16,471 bases of DNA from positions 1 to 16,471 of the forward strand of contig JBBRTW010000116.1 of NCBI GenBank assembly GCA_038244055.1, written 5' to 3'. Below the pieces are notes generated by a model, which worked only from the letters and a program-made list of their open reading frames with translations, did no database searches and was not told the origin of the DNA. Below, in pieces: positions 6,898-13,541 of the stretch (the first letter of the stretch is position 1; each line of letters opens with the position of its first letter). The position numbers were made by a program, and so were the translations under genes. This DNA is from DASPKW01 sp038244055 (GTDB lineage Bacteria > Planctomycetota > Phycisphaerae > Tepidisphaerales > Tepidisphaeraceae).

Positions 6898-7971
6898 TTA
6901 CTTGTGATCCTTGGCCTCCTGATAATGCTTCTTGAGAATATCCCCGCCGAAATCGTTTTCGAGGTCGCGCCAGACCGTGTGGATGTGGTTGGCGTTGTTC
7001 TGGGTGTCATCGTATTCGACAAGGAAGGTCGGCCCGTGGATGCGGTAGTAGTGGGGTTGGCCGGGCTCGGTTTCGCCGGCCCAGGCGAAGTAGACCTTGG
7101 CCAGTCCCGCCTGGGCGATGCGGTGGATGTCGGCCTGGGCGAGTTCCGGGCGGAGGCGATTGGCATAGAGGGCGATGAGATTGGAGAGGGCGGTTTTCTG
7201 GGCTTCGGTCAGGTCGGAGGCGGGGACGCCCTGGAAATCCTTGAGGACGGCCTGGCGATCGGCACCGGTAACGATTTCCTTGGGGGCGGCGAACTTGAGG
7301 ATGCCCTTGGCCTTCTGTTCATCGGTCAGCGATTTGACCAGAGCTCGGCCCATGTCCTCTTCATCCGCCAGCACGCGCAGGCCTTTGCGTGGGCCCTCTT
7401 TCACTTCGGCCGGGTTGTCGCCCATGAAGGCCGGGCCGGCGGCGACGGCTTTGTCGTTGATGATCGTGAAATTCATCGAGCAGTGGTGGCCTTCAACGCG
7501 CCAGCCCCAGGGCTGATTCGTGCCGGGCTTGCCGAAGATGCTCCAGAAATATTTTTCGGTATCGCGCTCGGGGGTGTTTCCCTTGCCGGCCTCCATGTCA
7601 TGAAGAATCTGCTCGAGGGACATGATCTGGTAAACCTTGGCGGCGGCGGTTTCCGAGAGGCCTGTGGTCAACAGCGCCTTGGCGAGAACGCGCTGCGGCT
7701 CGGTCATGAGCTTGAGGGTCAGCCCTTTGCGCGGCTTGGGGATGAAATGCCAGTTGGTGCGCTCGTTGTCGGCGAACTCAAAACCCGCGGCGGCCTTTTG
7801 CTCATCGGTCAGCGAATCCCAGAGCTTGGTCGCGGCGGCGGCCATTTCGGCGGAGACCTTGGAAAGGTCGGCCGCGGGAGGGGCTTCGGCGCGGGCGGGC
7901 GCGAGCAGCGCACCGCAAAGGCAGAGCGGTATGGAGAGGAGGGCGATGCGACGGAGCAGGGGGGTCGGCAT
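6898..7971 (-). CDS. Exported DUF3500 family protein
   Basis: A 357-residue protein matching DUF3500 in its motif order. It starts with a signal peptide (residues 1-28, cleavage near PARA-EA). Then come NWHFIPKPRKGLTL, a tract with QRVLAKALLTTGLS, SLEQILHDMEAG, ERDTEKYFWSIFGKPG, the hallmark WGWRVEGHHCSMNFTI, and PAFMGDNPAEV with GPRKGLRVL. The C-terminal half carries WAGETEPGQPHYYRIHGP, FLVEYDDTQNNANHIH and DLENDFGGDIL, all typical of the family. DUF3500 proteins are widespread in Planctomycetota and Bacteroidota, and their molecular role is not established. The dense His/Trp/Glu motifs suggest a metal site, which is inference. AAGGA lies 6 bases before the ATG (7978-7982). It heads the minus-strand block; the desaturase gene starts 249 bases downstream. 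Confidence 0.9.
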   Translation of the reverse strand: MPTPLLRRIALLSIPLCLCGALLAPARAEAPPAADLSKVSAEMAAAATKLWDSLTDEQKAAAGFEFADNERTNWHFIPKPRKGLTLKLMTEPQRVLAKALLTTGLSETAAAKVYQIMSLEQILHDMEAGKGNTPERDTEKYFWSIFGKPGTNQPWGWRVEGHHCSMNFTIINDKAVAAGPAFMGDNPAEVKEGPRKGLRVLADEEDMGRALVKSLTDEQKAKGILKFAAPKEIVTGADRQAVLKDFQGVPASDLTEAQKTALSNLIALYANRLRPELAQADIHRIAQAGLAKVYFAWAGETEPGQPHYYRIHGPTFLVEYDDTQNNANHIHTVWRDLENDFGGDILKKHYQEAKDHK

Positions 7972-8118
7972 GTGGAGTCCTTGTGTGTGAATTGGGAGAT
8001 AGTCTAACCAGAAGGGCGGTGGGGGGGAATATGTTGCGCGCAGGGATCAGGAGCCTGTGGAGAAGGGACGCGCTCCGACGCGCTGGGCAAGCCCGAGCGG
8101 CTCACAACGACATTGACG
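7972..8118. other. Intergenic, no gene seen; GC-rich repeat-like string
   Basis: Apart from the ribosome binding site of the DUF3500 gene, nothing coding is visible. At 8047-8105 there is a string with GACGCGCTCCGACGCGCT and GGGCAAGCCCGAGCGG that looks like dispersed repeat material, but there is no second copy in this window to prove it. Confidence 0.4.
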
Positions 8119-8330
8119 TTACAACCGCGGGGGGGCCATCACCGGGCCGTTGAAGAACTCCACGCCGCGTGATTTGGTTTTGCGGCCGAAGATTTTGTCG
8201 CCGTCGGGGATAATGATTGTCGGGGATCGCGCCAAGGCGGTAGTAGCTGTGGAAGAGGCTGCTGATGGGTCTTGGATTCGGTGAGGAAAGGGACAACGGC
8301 GATGCTCAATTCAATTTTAATGGGACGAAT
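8119..8330 (-). pseudogene. Degraded thioredoxin-like (TlpA-type) gene fragment
   Basis: On the minus strand, three frames together read like the C-terminal half of a thioredoxin-fold protein. One frame gives VPFLTESKTHQ, the next SLFHSYYRLGAIP, and the third TIIIPDGDKIFGRKTK, which ends at a TAA (8119-8121). The last two join into an IPT-type cis-proline motif followed by a DG turn if one base is removed from the GGGG run at 8222-8225 (CCCC on the coding strand). A CXXC active site is not present in what remains, and stop codons precede the fragment. It is not related by position to the intact redoxin at 474. The call rests on motif likeness only. Confidence 0.35.
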
Positions 8331-8393
8331 TACCGGACCTGAGCGTAGAGTGGTTACAGGCGGAGTGGGAAAAGAAATCACACAGGAGTCGCC

Positions 8394-9101
8394 ATGCAAG
8401 AGATCGCCCCCAGAGAGCCCGCATCAGCGCGTGGGCCGCTGATTGCTTCGCACGATGCATCCGTCAACCGGGAACTCCTGCTGCAGCACGATGTGTTCAC
8501 GGTCAGCCTGATGGGCGGGCCTGGCTACGGCAAGACATCGCTGCTGGAGGAAACCGCGCGGCAACTGCGCGCGGAGATGCGCATCGCAGCGGTCGTGGCC
8601 AACCCCACGGCCCATCGCGATGCTCAGCGGATCGCGCCGCTCTGCGCGGTGCATGAGATCCCCGGCTCGGAGATGAGCGCGGCCCGCCTGCGCGCCGAGA
8701 TCGAGCAGATGAATCTCGATGAAGTGGATCTTCTTCTGCTCGAGCACATCGCGGCCGACGACTGGGGCGTCGAGGCCGACCTCGGTCAGGATTCGGTCGT
8801 GGCGATGTTCTGCTCGACCGCGGGCGATGACAAGGCGGCCGAGTTCCCGAACCAGATCGCGCATGCGGACCTGGTGCTGCTGACCAAGACGGACTTGTTG
8901 CCCCATGTGAAATTCGACCGCGATGTTTTTCTAAGGGATGTGCGCCGCGCCAACCCGTATGTGGAAGTGATCGAAGTCAGCCCCGTCAACGGCGAAGGCA
9001 TCGATCACTGGACCGCCTGGCTGCGCTCCCACATCCGCCAGCGCCGGATTCTGCGCGGTGTTGAGTCGGAAGAGGGGCATTCAGAGTGGTATTTCGGCTG
9101 A
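8394..9101 (+). CDS. HypB-like P-loop GTPase lacking nickel-site residues
   Basis: A 235-residue SIMIBI-class GTPase aligning along its length with HypB, the nickel-insertion GTPase of hydrogenase maturation. The P-loop GGPGYGKTS is at 41-49, with LLEETARQLRAEMRIAAVV after it as in HypB. AGDDKAAEFPN (143-153), DLVLLTKTDLLP (159-170, with the guanine-specificity TKTD) and VSPVNGEGIDHWTAWL (195-210) are all close to HypB. The key differences are these. The HypB switch motif EGD is replaced by VAN (68-70). The Cys-His pair that binds metal (GCHLDA region) is replaced by GSEMSA (91-96). The ENVGNLVCP segment is replaced by EHIAADDWG (117-125). There is no N-terminal His-rich or CxxCGC region. AGGAG at 8384-8388 lies 5 bases before the ATG. 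No hydrogenase or urease gene is nearby. The true substrate is unknown. Confidence 0.85.
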   Translation: MQEIAPREPASARGPLIASHDASVNRELLLQHDVFTVSLMGGPGYGKTSLLEETARQLRAEMRIAAVVANPTAHRDAQRIAPLCAVHEIPGSEMSAARLRAEIEQMNLDEVDLLLLEHIAADDWGVEADLGQDSVVAMFCSTAGDDKAAEFPNQIAHADLVLLTKTDLLPHVKFDRDVFLRDVRRANPYVEVIEVSPVNGEGIDHWTAWLRSHIRQRRILRGVESEEGHSEWYFG

Positions 9102-9145
9102 TGGCCGATCGCCAGTCGCCGGGGCATGAAAGATCGAGGTGTCCT

Positions 9146-9352
9146 ATGCTCGTCGAAACTTTTTTGAAAGCCTTGCGAACGTACCAGGAGACCGAGCAAC
9201 TTTTGAAGGATGAAAATCTCGACGAAGTGGAAAAGGAACTGACCGTGCGGCACCTGGCGCATGCGAAGGTGGAATTGCAGGAGGCGCTGGATGATTATGT
9301 GGATATGCGGGTGAGGCAGAGGTTGTTGGAGCACGAGATGACGGGGACGTGA
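9146..9352 (+). CDS. Small helical protein, probable partner of the HypB-like GTPase
   Basis: A 68-residue, highly charged protein that I do not recognise. It looks almost entirely alpha-helical: a first helix MLVETFLKALRTYQETEQLL, a second segment with DEVEKELTVRHLAHAKVELQ, and a third with VDMRVRQRLLEHEM. No Cys, signal peptide or membrane segment is present. The ATG at 9146 is chosen because GAGG at 9136-9139 lies 6 bases upstream. It follows the HypB-like GTPase by 44 bases on the same strand, and the pair ends at a strong hairpin, which suggests a two-gene transcript. It could be a scaffold or regulator of the GTPase; that is inference. Confidence 0.7.
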   Translation: MLVETFLKALRTYQETEQLLKDENLDEVEKELTVRHLAHAKVELQEALDDYVDMRVRQRLLEHEMTGT

Positions 9353-9435
9353 GCGAACTCGAACCAGGGAAAGCGATCGCAACCTCTCTTGGTTTGCATC
9401 ATTCACAGTTCACAATCGAATTTTATAAAAACACA

Positions 9436-9490
9436 GCGGGCCGGGAGCCTATGTACAAATGTGGCTCTCGGCCCGCGTCCCCTTTCTTTT
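9436..9490 (+). terminator. Strong Rho-independent terminator, probably bidirectional
   Basis: A 14-base stem, GCGGGCCGGGAGCC at 9436-9449 with GGCTCTCGGCCCGC at 9463-9476, encloses a 13-base loop and has one G-T pair. A pyrimidine-rich run, CCCCTTTCTTTT, follows on the plus strand. On the other side, a TTTTATAAAA-containing tract would supply T residues for minus-strand transcripts, so it may stop transcription both ways. It closes the HypB-like/68-residue pair. Confidence 0.85.
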
Positions 9491-9881
9491 CCGCGAGGAC
9501 TGTCCCCGTTCCACGGCGGCGGTAATTGGCCGCTCGGCCGTATGGGCGTTTGCCCGCGGTATATCTGTCAGATCGGCGTTTTATGCCGTTGTGCTTGACC
9601 GCTTTTGGGCCGGGTTCGGACCTGTGCCGATCGCCCGATCCTGCGGTCGTTCCGGAATTCGGTTTGATCCGTCCGGGCGGCCACCGTTCTGACACCTGTA
9701 TTTTATCGCGGCGCACGATGGCGCGTAGGGGAAAAATGAAAAAGATTCCGGCGCGCGGAGGGAAGGGATGCGGATCGTAAAGAATGCGCGGATTTTTCTT
9801 GCGGATGATTTGGGAGATGATCCACGCGAAGGGTGGGTCGCGGAAAAACACCGATTCATTAATATTGGCCGATCCGGCGGA
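9491..9881. other. Gene-free stretch with short repeats
   Basis: No supported coding region. The sequence is GC-rich to about 9690. It then holds a 15-base copy of TGACACCTGTATTTT at 9690-9704, repeated at 10181-10195. ATTGGCCGAT is repeated at 9864-9873 and 9884-9893. I looked for a tRNA or other known RNA shape and saw none. It may contain decayed mobile-element sequence. Confidence 0.4.
9690..9704. repeat. 15-base direct repeat TGACACCTGTATTTT, copy 1
   Basis: Identical to 10181-10195 in the same orientation, 491 bases apart. The two copies bracket the DUF5522 gene. They may be relics of mobile-element ends or scattered short repeats. Confidence 0.5.
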
Positions 9882-10118
9882 TCATTGGCCGATAATGTTC
9901 GATCGAGTTCCCGGACCCGCCGCCAGGGAACTCGGCGATGAGCAGCGCAGGGCATCAGAAGAATCGGAGGCGGCCTGATCCGGCTTATAGGGGCAGTGGC
10001 GGCATTTGTTCTTGCAGCACATGCCCAGGCGTTCGAGATAGTCGCGCGTGAATTCCCAACCGCCATCCTCCTCGATGAGGTAATCCTGCCCGCGAATCAA
10101 ACGAGGCTTCCTGGCCAT
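9882..10118 (-). CDS. DUF5522 family small Cys-cluster protein
   Basis: A 78-residue protein whose core matches DUF5522: GWEFTRDYLERLGMCCKNKC then RHCPY. The four cysteines (34, 35, 39, 42) with His41 form a compact cluster likely to bind a metal, zinc or iron-sulfur; the metal is inferred. The N-terminal part, MARKPRLIRGQDYLIEEDGG, is typical of the family's lead-in strand. Beyond CPY the tail (residues 45-78) is Ser/Ala-rich and looks non-conserved. The ATG at 10118 is chosen because GGAG (10127-10130) lies 8 bases upstream. An in-frame upstream start at 10178 would add 20 unrelated residues. It stands alone, 257 bases downstream of the sulfatase stop on the same strand. Confidence 0.8.
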   Translation of the reverse strand: MARKPRLIRGQDYLIEEDGGWEFTRDYLERLGMCCKNKCRHCPYKPDQAASDSSDALRCSSPSSLAAGPGTRSNIIGQ

Positions 10119-10180
10119 GCGTAATACTCCACCTTGCCGCGCCGGCTGGCAACCGCGGCCGCCGACAACGGGAAACAAAA

Positions 10181-10195
10181 TGACACCTGTATTTT
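10181..10195. repeat. 15-base direct repeat TGACACCTGTATTTT, copy 2
   Basis: Exact second copy of 9690-9704. Twelve bases further on, an 8-base perfect stem (GAATCGCA at 10208-10215 with TGCGATTC at 10225-10232) adds to the impression of an element end. Confidence 0.5.
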
Positions 10196-10375
10196 CCTCA
10201 GATTTTGGAATCGCACAAGGGAAATGCGATTCGATGACAAGAGATTGTTAGCCGTTTCAGGCCCAATGGTTACGGCGATGATGACGAGATGATTGGCTGC
10301 GAGGTTTGTTTTTTCGAAAAACGGGCGCTCAGAAAAACATGGTCTGGGAGGCGGCATGGAACCGGGGCACGCCGT

Positions 10376-11908
10376 TCAGTCGTCCAGGCTGGCCTTGATC
10401 GTGGCGGGGTCTTTGGCGGGTGGCTCCTTGGCCGGCGGCGCGGGGTCCTGCCCGGGTTTGTAATTGGGATTGGGCGCGGTCATGGTCGCATCGACGGATT
10501 TACGCCAGGCGTGCAGACGGGCGCGAAGGTCGGCCGCTTTCTCCGGCATTTTACTGGCCAAGTCGTTGCGTTCGATGAGATCGTCCTTCAAGTTGTAAAG
10601 CTCGACCCGATCCTCTTCATAAAACTCGATGAGTTTGAAATCTCCCGCGCGAATCGCGCCGCCGGGTGTGCCGCCCTGGTTGCCGTAGTGCGGGTAGTGC
10701 CAGAAGATCGCCTCGCGCTGGGACGTGGGCGAGGGCTGGCGCGCCGTCGTGGGATTGAGAAGCGGCGCGAAGCTGAGGCCATCCAGATGCTGCGCCGGCC
10801 TGGCGGGCAGGCCGGCCATTTCGAGCAGAGTCGGATAGATATCGGTGCTGATGATGGGCGTGTCAGAACTCGACCCGGCCGCCGTCACGCCCGGCCACTT
10901 GACGATGAACGGCTCGCGGATGCCGCCTTCGTAGAGCCACCCCTTGCCGGCGCGGAGCGGGGCGTGGGAGGTGGGCGAGCCTTCGGAAGTCGATAGCCCG
11001 CCGTTATCGGAGGTGAAGATGATGATCGTGCGCTCGGCGATTTTGAGCGAATCGAGTTTCTCCATGATCCGGCCGACGCTCTCATCGACGCTCTGAACCA
11101 TCCCCGCGTAGGCCGGGTCATCCTGGATGCGCCGGTCCTGGCGTTTGCCCTCGGGGCGGAATTTGGGCTCCTTGGACGCGGGAAGCGCGGCGGCTTTATC
11201 GGCGAATTTCTTCTGAAGGTCGGCCTTGGATTGCTTGGGATTGTGAACCGCGTAATGCGAGAGATAGAGCAGGAAAGGCTTGTCTTTGTTGGTATCGAGG
11301 AATTTCAGCGCCTCATCGGCCAGGCGATCGGTCAGGTATTCTCCCTTAGGGCCATCCACCAGCGTGGGGATCTTGTACGGGCTGAAATAGGTGGGCGGGC
11401 TGCCTTTATCGCACCCGCCGATGTTCAGATCGAAGCCCTGCCTATCGGGGAAGAATGCCGGGCCGCCCAGATGCCATTTGCCGAAAAACCCGGTCGTGTA
11501 CCCAGCCTCCTTGAGCGCCTCGGCCAGCGTGACCTCTTCGAGCGGGAGATGGTTGAGATAATCCGCGGGCAGGAGCTTGCCGCGTCGATTGCCGCCGATG
11601 TAATCGGTGAGATGAAGGCGCGCGGGGTACTTGCCGGTAAGCAGGGCGGCGCGGGTGGGTGAGCAGACGGGGCAGGCGGCGTAGGCGCTGGTGAATTTCA
11701 TGCCGCCGCGGGCCAGGCGGTCGAGGTTGGGGGTTTCGTAAAAGCTGCTGCCGAAGCAGGCGAGGTCGGCGTAGCCCAGATCATCGGCGAGGATGAAGAT
11801 GATGTTGGGTTTTTCGGGGGGAGCGGCCAGCGCGGAGAGGGCTGAAGTCAGAAGGAGGCAGCTAGCGAACAAAAGAGCCGATATTGAGCGTGAGTGAGCG
11901 TGCGTCAT
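10376..11908 (-). CDS. Secreted arylsulfatase-type sulfatase
   Basis: A 510-residue sulfatase expected to hydrolyse sulfate esters outside the cytoplasm. A signal peptide covers about 1-29 (ALSALAAPP). The fold starts with NIIFILADDLGYADL, whose Asp42 and Asp43 bind calcium. The catalytic signature CSPTRAALLTGKYP (82-95) carries Cys82, which must be converted to formylglycine, and Arg86. GKWHLGG at 143-149 supplies Lys144 and His146, SHYAVHNP holds His218/His222, and FTSDNGG at 298-304 holds Asp301/Asn302. APLRAGKGWLYEGGIREPF (316-334) contains Lys322. A Pro/Lys-rich tail (from about 485) is probably disordered. The ATG at 11908 gives a proper signal peptide; the upstream in-frame ATG at 11959 does not. 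No formylglycine-generating enzyme gene is in the window. The substrate is unknown, though sulfated polysaccharides are typical for this phylum. Confidence 0.93.
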   Translation of the reverse strand: MTHAHSRSISALLFASCLLLTSALSALAAPPEKPNIIFILADDLGYADLACFGSSFYETPNLDRLARGGMKFTSAYAACPVCSPTRAALLTGKYPARLHLTDYIGGNRRGKLLPADYLNHLPLEEVTLAEALKEAGYTTGFFGKWHLGGPAFFPDRQGFDLNIGGCDKGSPPTYFSPYKIPTLVDGPKGEYLTDRLADEALKFLDTNKDKPFLLYLSHYAVHNPKQSKADLQKKFADKAAALPASKEPKFRPEGKRQDRRIQDDPAYAGMVQSVDESVGRIMEKLDSLKIAERTIIIFTSDNGGLSTSEGSPTSHAPLRAGKGWLYEGGIREPFIVKWPGVTAAGSSSDTPIISTDIYPTLLEMAGLPARPAQHLDGLSFAPLLNPTTARQPSPTSQREAIFWHYPHYGNQGGTPGGAIRAGDFKLIEFYEEDRVELYNLKDDLIERNDLASKMPEKAADLRARLHAWRKSVDATMTAPNPNYKPGQDPAPPAKEPPAKDPATIKASLDD

Positions 11909-11957
11909 GGGGAAATACCGTTGAATGTGTCGTGGGTGCTGGAATGTACTACTCAGC

Positions 11958-11987
11958 ATGGCACCAAGTTGTGGTGTACGCTATAAT
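11958..11987 (+). promoter_or_regulatory. Promoter with perfect TATAAT; leaderless transcript predicted
   Basis: TATAAT at 11982-11987 is preceded by ATGGCA (11958-11963, four of six to TTGACA) at an 18-base spacing. The start codon of the antitoxin gene is at 11994, only 6 bases after TATAAT, so transcription should begin at or beside the ATG. No Shine-Dalgarno is present, which fits a leaderless message. Confidence 0.6.
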
Positions 11988-11993
11988 TCGAGC

Positions 11994-12251
11994 ATGCAGA
12001 TGATCGACGTGCATGATCTTCCTGAACCTGTCGCCAAGGCGATCGCGGCGATGGTGCAATCATTGCGCGATGCGTCTTCGGTGAATTCCGGCAGTTTGTC
12101 TGGGGCCAGCATTGGGGAGACTCTGACGCCGATACTTCAGGAAGCCTGGGCTTTGAAGCGCGGCCGGCCAAGTCCTTTTCTGCGGGGCCAGGAATCGGAA
12201 ACCCAGCAGATGATCGTCGAAAAGTTCAAACGCCAAGGCCTTCAACTGTGA
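11994..12251 (+). CDS. VapB-like antitoxin of a broken PIN toxin-antitoxin pair
   Basis: An 85-residue protein. Its N terminus, MIDVHDLPEPVAKAIAAMVQ, resembles the short DNA-binding or dimerising segment seen in antitoxins placed before PIN toxins. The middle has SSVNSGSLSGAS, probably a flexible linker, and the C-terminal part WALKRGRPSPF to FKRQGLQL is where such antitoxins usually bind the toxin. The family assignment is by context and general likeness, not by a strong motif. Its TGA stop overlaps the GTG start of the PIN remnant, as expected for a TA operon. The ATG at 11994 sits 6 bases after a TATAAT box; a second ATG lies at 12000. The frame is intact although the toxin is not. Confidence 0.65.
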   Translation: MQMIDVHDLPEPVAKAIAAMVQSLRDASSVNSGSLSGASIGETLTPILQEAWALKRGRPSPFLRGQESETQQMIVEKFKRQGLQL

Positions 12252-12443
12252 TTTTGTGTGATACCGGTCCATTGATCGCCCTCATCGATCCTGGTCAAGG
12301 ATGCGAATGTTCCGATGGATTTCGCGGATGCTTCGCTTTTCGTTGCGGCTGAGAAGACTGGAACGAGGAAGATCCTAACGCTTGATAATGACTTTCGTAT
12401 CTACTTGTTTGAGGACGGTGGGTTCTTCGAAGTGGTTCCCTAA
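12248..12443 (+). pseudogene. Internally deleted PIN-domain (VapC-like) toxin
   Basis: The first 14 codons from GTG 12248 read VILCDTGPLIALID, the usual N terminus of a PIN ribonuclease with its first catalytic Asp. Immediately afterwards, one frame over (from 12294), the sequence reads VKDANVPMDFADASLFVAAE and TRKILTLDNDF, ending EVVP with TAA at 12441-12443. That is the C-terminal third of a PIN domain, including the MDFADAS and TLDNDF motifs. A normal PIN domain is about 130 residues, so roughly 70-80 codons from the middle are missing and the frame is shifted. The original frame soon hits a stop. No active toxin can be made. Confidence 0.85.
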
Positions 12444-12557
12444 GGTCAATCCAGCGCCGAAGTTCGCGCGAATTCCGCCTGAAGGCAGGCAATGGTCGAA
12501 TGGGTTGGTCTTCGAGGGGCTTTGCCAGCCCGCATGTTCGCGCTTACTCTGGCGCCG

Positions 12558-13484
12558 ATGGATTTGCTCGAACGACTGGCGAAAAAGTTCCCGGCCGCCA
12601 AGAAGACCACCCTCCGGCGCATGATCGAGGCCGGCAGGGTCTTGATCAACGGCCTGCCGGCGCGCCGCGCCAAGGACCCGGTGGCCGATGACGACAAAGT
12701 CAAAGTGCTCGATGAGGCCGTGCGCGGCGAGACCGTCAAAAAAGAGCCCGTCCGCCCGCCCTTCGAGATCCTCCATGAGGATGAGGAACTGGTGGTGGTT
12801 CTCAAGCCGCCCGGCCTGCTGACTTCGACCAACGCCAAGGAGAAGCGGGCGACGGTGGCTCAGAAACTGGAGGAGTATTTCGCGGGGGTGAACAAGCGCT
12901 GGCGCGTCGGCGTCATCCACCGCCTGGACCGCGATGCATCAGGCCTGCTGGTCTTCTCGAAAAACACCAAATCCTATCACCATCTGAAGGCGCAGTTTTT
13001 TCACCACACCGTGGATCGCGTTTACACGGCCATCGTCAAAGGCATCCTCTCGCCCGCAAGCGGCCGGATCAAATCGCTGCTGATGGAGCGCTCCGATGGA
13101 AAGGTCATGATGACCGATGACCGCAGCGAGGGGCAGACGGCGATCACCGATTACGAAACGCTGGCCACCAGCAAAGTCTTCGACAAGCACGCCCCGCGCG
13201 GCACGAAAATCCCCAAAGCCCGCGGCGCCGATATTTCGCTGGTGAAGGTGACGCTTCTGAGCGGCCGAAAACATCAGATCAGGGCCCACTTCGCACAAAA
13301 GGGCGCGCCGATCCTGGGGGATACGGTCTACGGTGGAAACCAGATCGCCCAGACCCGCCTGATGCTGGCGGCCACGCACTTGGCCTTCGATCATCCCAAG
13401 ACGAGCCAGCGCCTGAGTTTTACGATCAAGCCTCCGAAGGAGATTGGGGCGCTGTTTCCGGAGGGGGTGGGGAAGAAAGGATGA
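12558..13484 (+). CDS. RluA-family pseudouridine synthase with S4 domain
   Basis: A 308-residue RNA-modifying enzyme converting uridine to pseudouridine in rRNA or tRNA. Residues 1-60 form an S4 RNA-binding domain: MDLLERLAKKFPAAKKTTLR, IEAGRVLINGLPARRA, then DDKVKVL. The catalytic domain starts around EILHEDEELVVVLKPPGLLT (70-89). The RluA signature HRLDRDASGLLVF at 121-133 carries catalytic Asp125. KAQFFHHTVDRVYTAIVKG, the strand VKVTLLSGRKHQIRAHFA and GAPILGDTVYGG are all RluA hallmarks. The target uridine cannot be deduced. The start is ambiguous: ATG 12558 begins exactly at the S4 domain but has no Shine-Dalgarno, while in-frame ATGs at 12492 (with AAGG 6 bases upstream) and 12534 would add 22 or 8 residues without family likeness. 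Confidence 0.9.
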   Translation: MDLLERLAKKFPAAKKTTLRRMIEAGRVLINGLPARRAKDPVADDDKVKVLDEAVRGETVKKEPVRPPFEILHEDEELVVVLKPPGLLTSTNAKEKRATVAQKLEEYFAGVNKRWRVGVIHRLDRDASGLLVFSKNTKSYHHLKAQFFHHTVDRVYTAIVKGILSPASGRIKSLLMERSDGKVMMTDDRSEGQTAITDYETLATSKVFDKHAPRGTKIPKARGADISLVKVTLLSGRKHQIRAHFAQKGAPILGDTVYGGNQIAQTRLMLAATHLAFDHPKTSQRLSFTIKPPKEIGALFPEGVGKKG

Positions 13485-13499
13485 AGGATGAAGGATGAG
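13482..13499. repeat. Tandem AAGGATG repeat
   Basis: Three AAGGATG units in tandem follow directly on the stop codon of the pseudouridine synthase. The same unit recurs inside the methyltransferase gene at about 14580-14610. Confidence 0.7.
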
Positions 13500-13529
13500 C
13501 GCAAATGCTACAACGCGCTCTGTCTTGGA

Positions 13530-13535
13530 TAAACT
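13530..13535 (+). promoter_or_regulatory. Candidate -10 element of a leaderless antitoxin transcript
   Basis: TAAACT lies exactly 6 bases before the ATG at 13542, the same spacing as the TATAAT box of the other antitoxin gene. A weak -35-like GCTACA lies 17 bases upstream (13507-13512). No Shine-Dalgarno is visible. Confidence 0.35.
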
Positions 13536-13541
13536 TTGAAC

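Noticed and set aside
6682..8007. Long plus-strand open frame (441 codons)
   Set aside because: Mostly antisense to the DUF3500 gene; Gly/Leu-rich shadow without motifs.
9491..9690. GC-rich stretch considered as a structured RNA or tRNA
   Set aside because: No cloverleaf, no CCA end, and no match to a known RNA by eye; only ordinary short stems.
9784..9978. 64-codon plus-strand frame
   Set aside because: Overlaps the 3' end of the DUF5522 gene antisense, has no ribosome site and no motif.
13482..13499. AAGGATG tandem units considered as a CRISPR or as ribosome-site array
   Set aside because: Units are 7 bases with no spacers, and no start codon is suitably placed.
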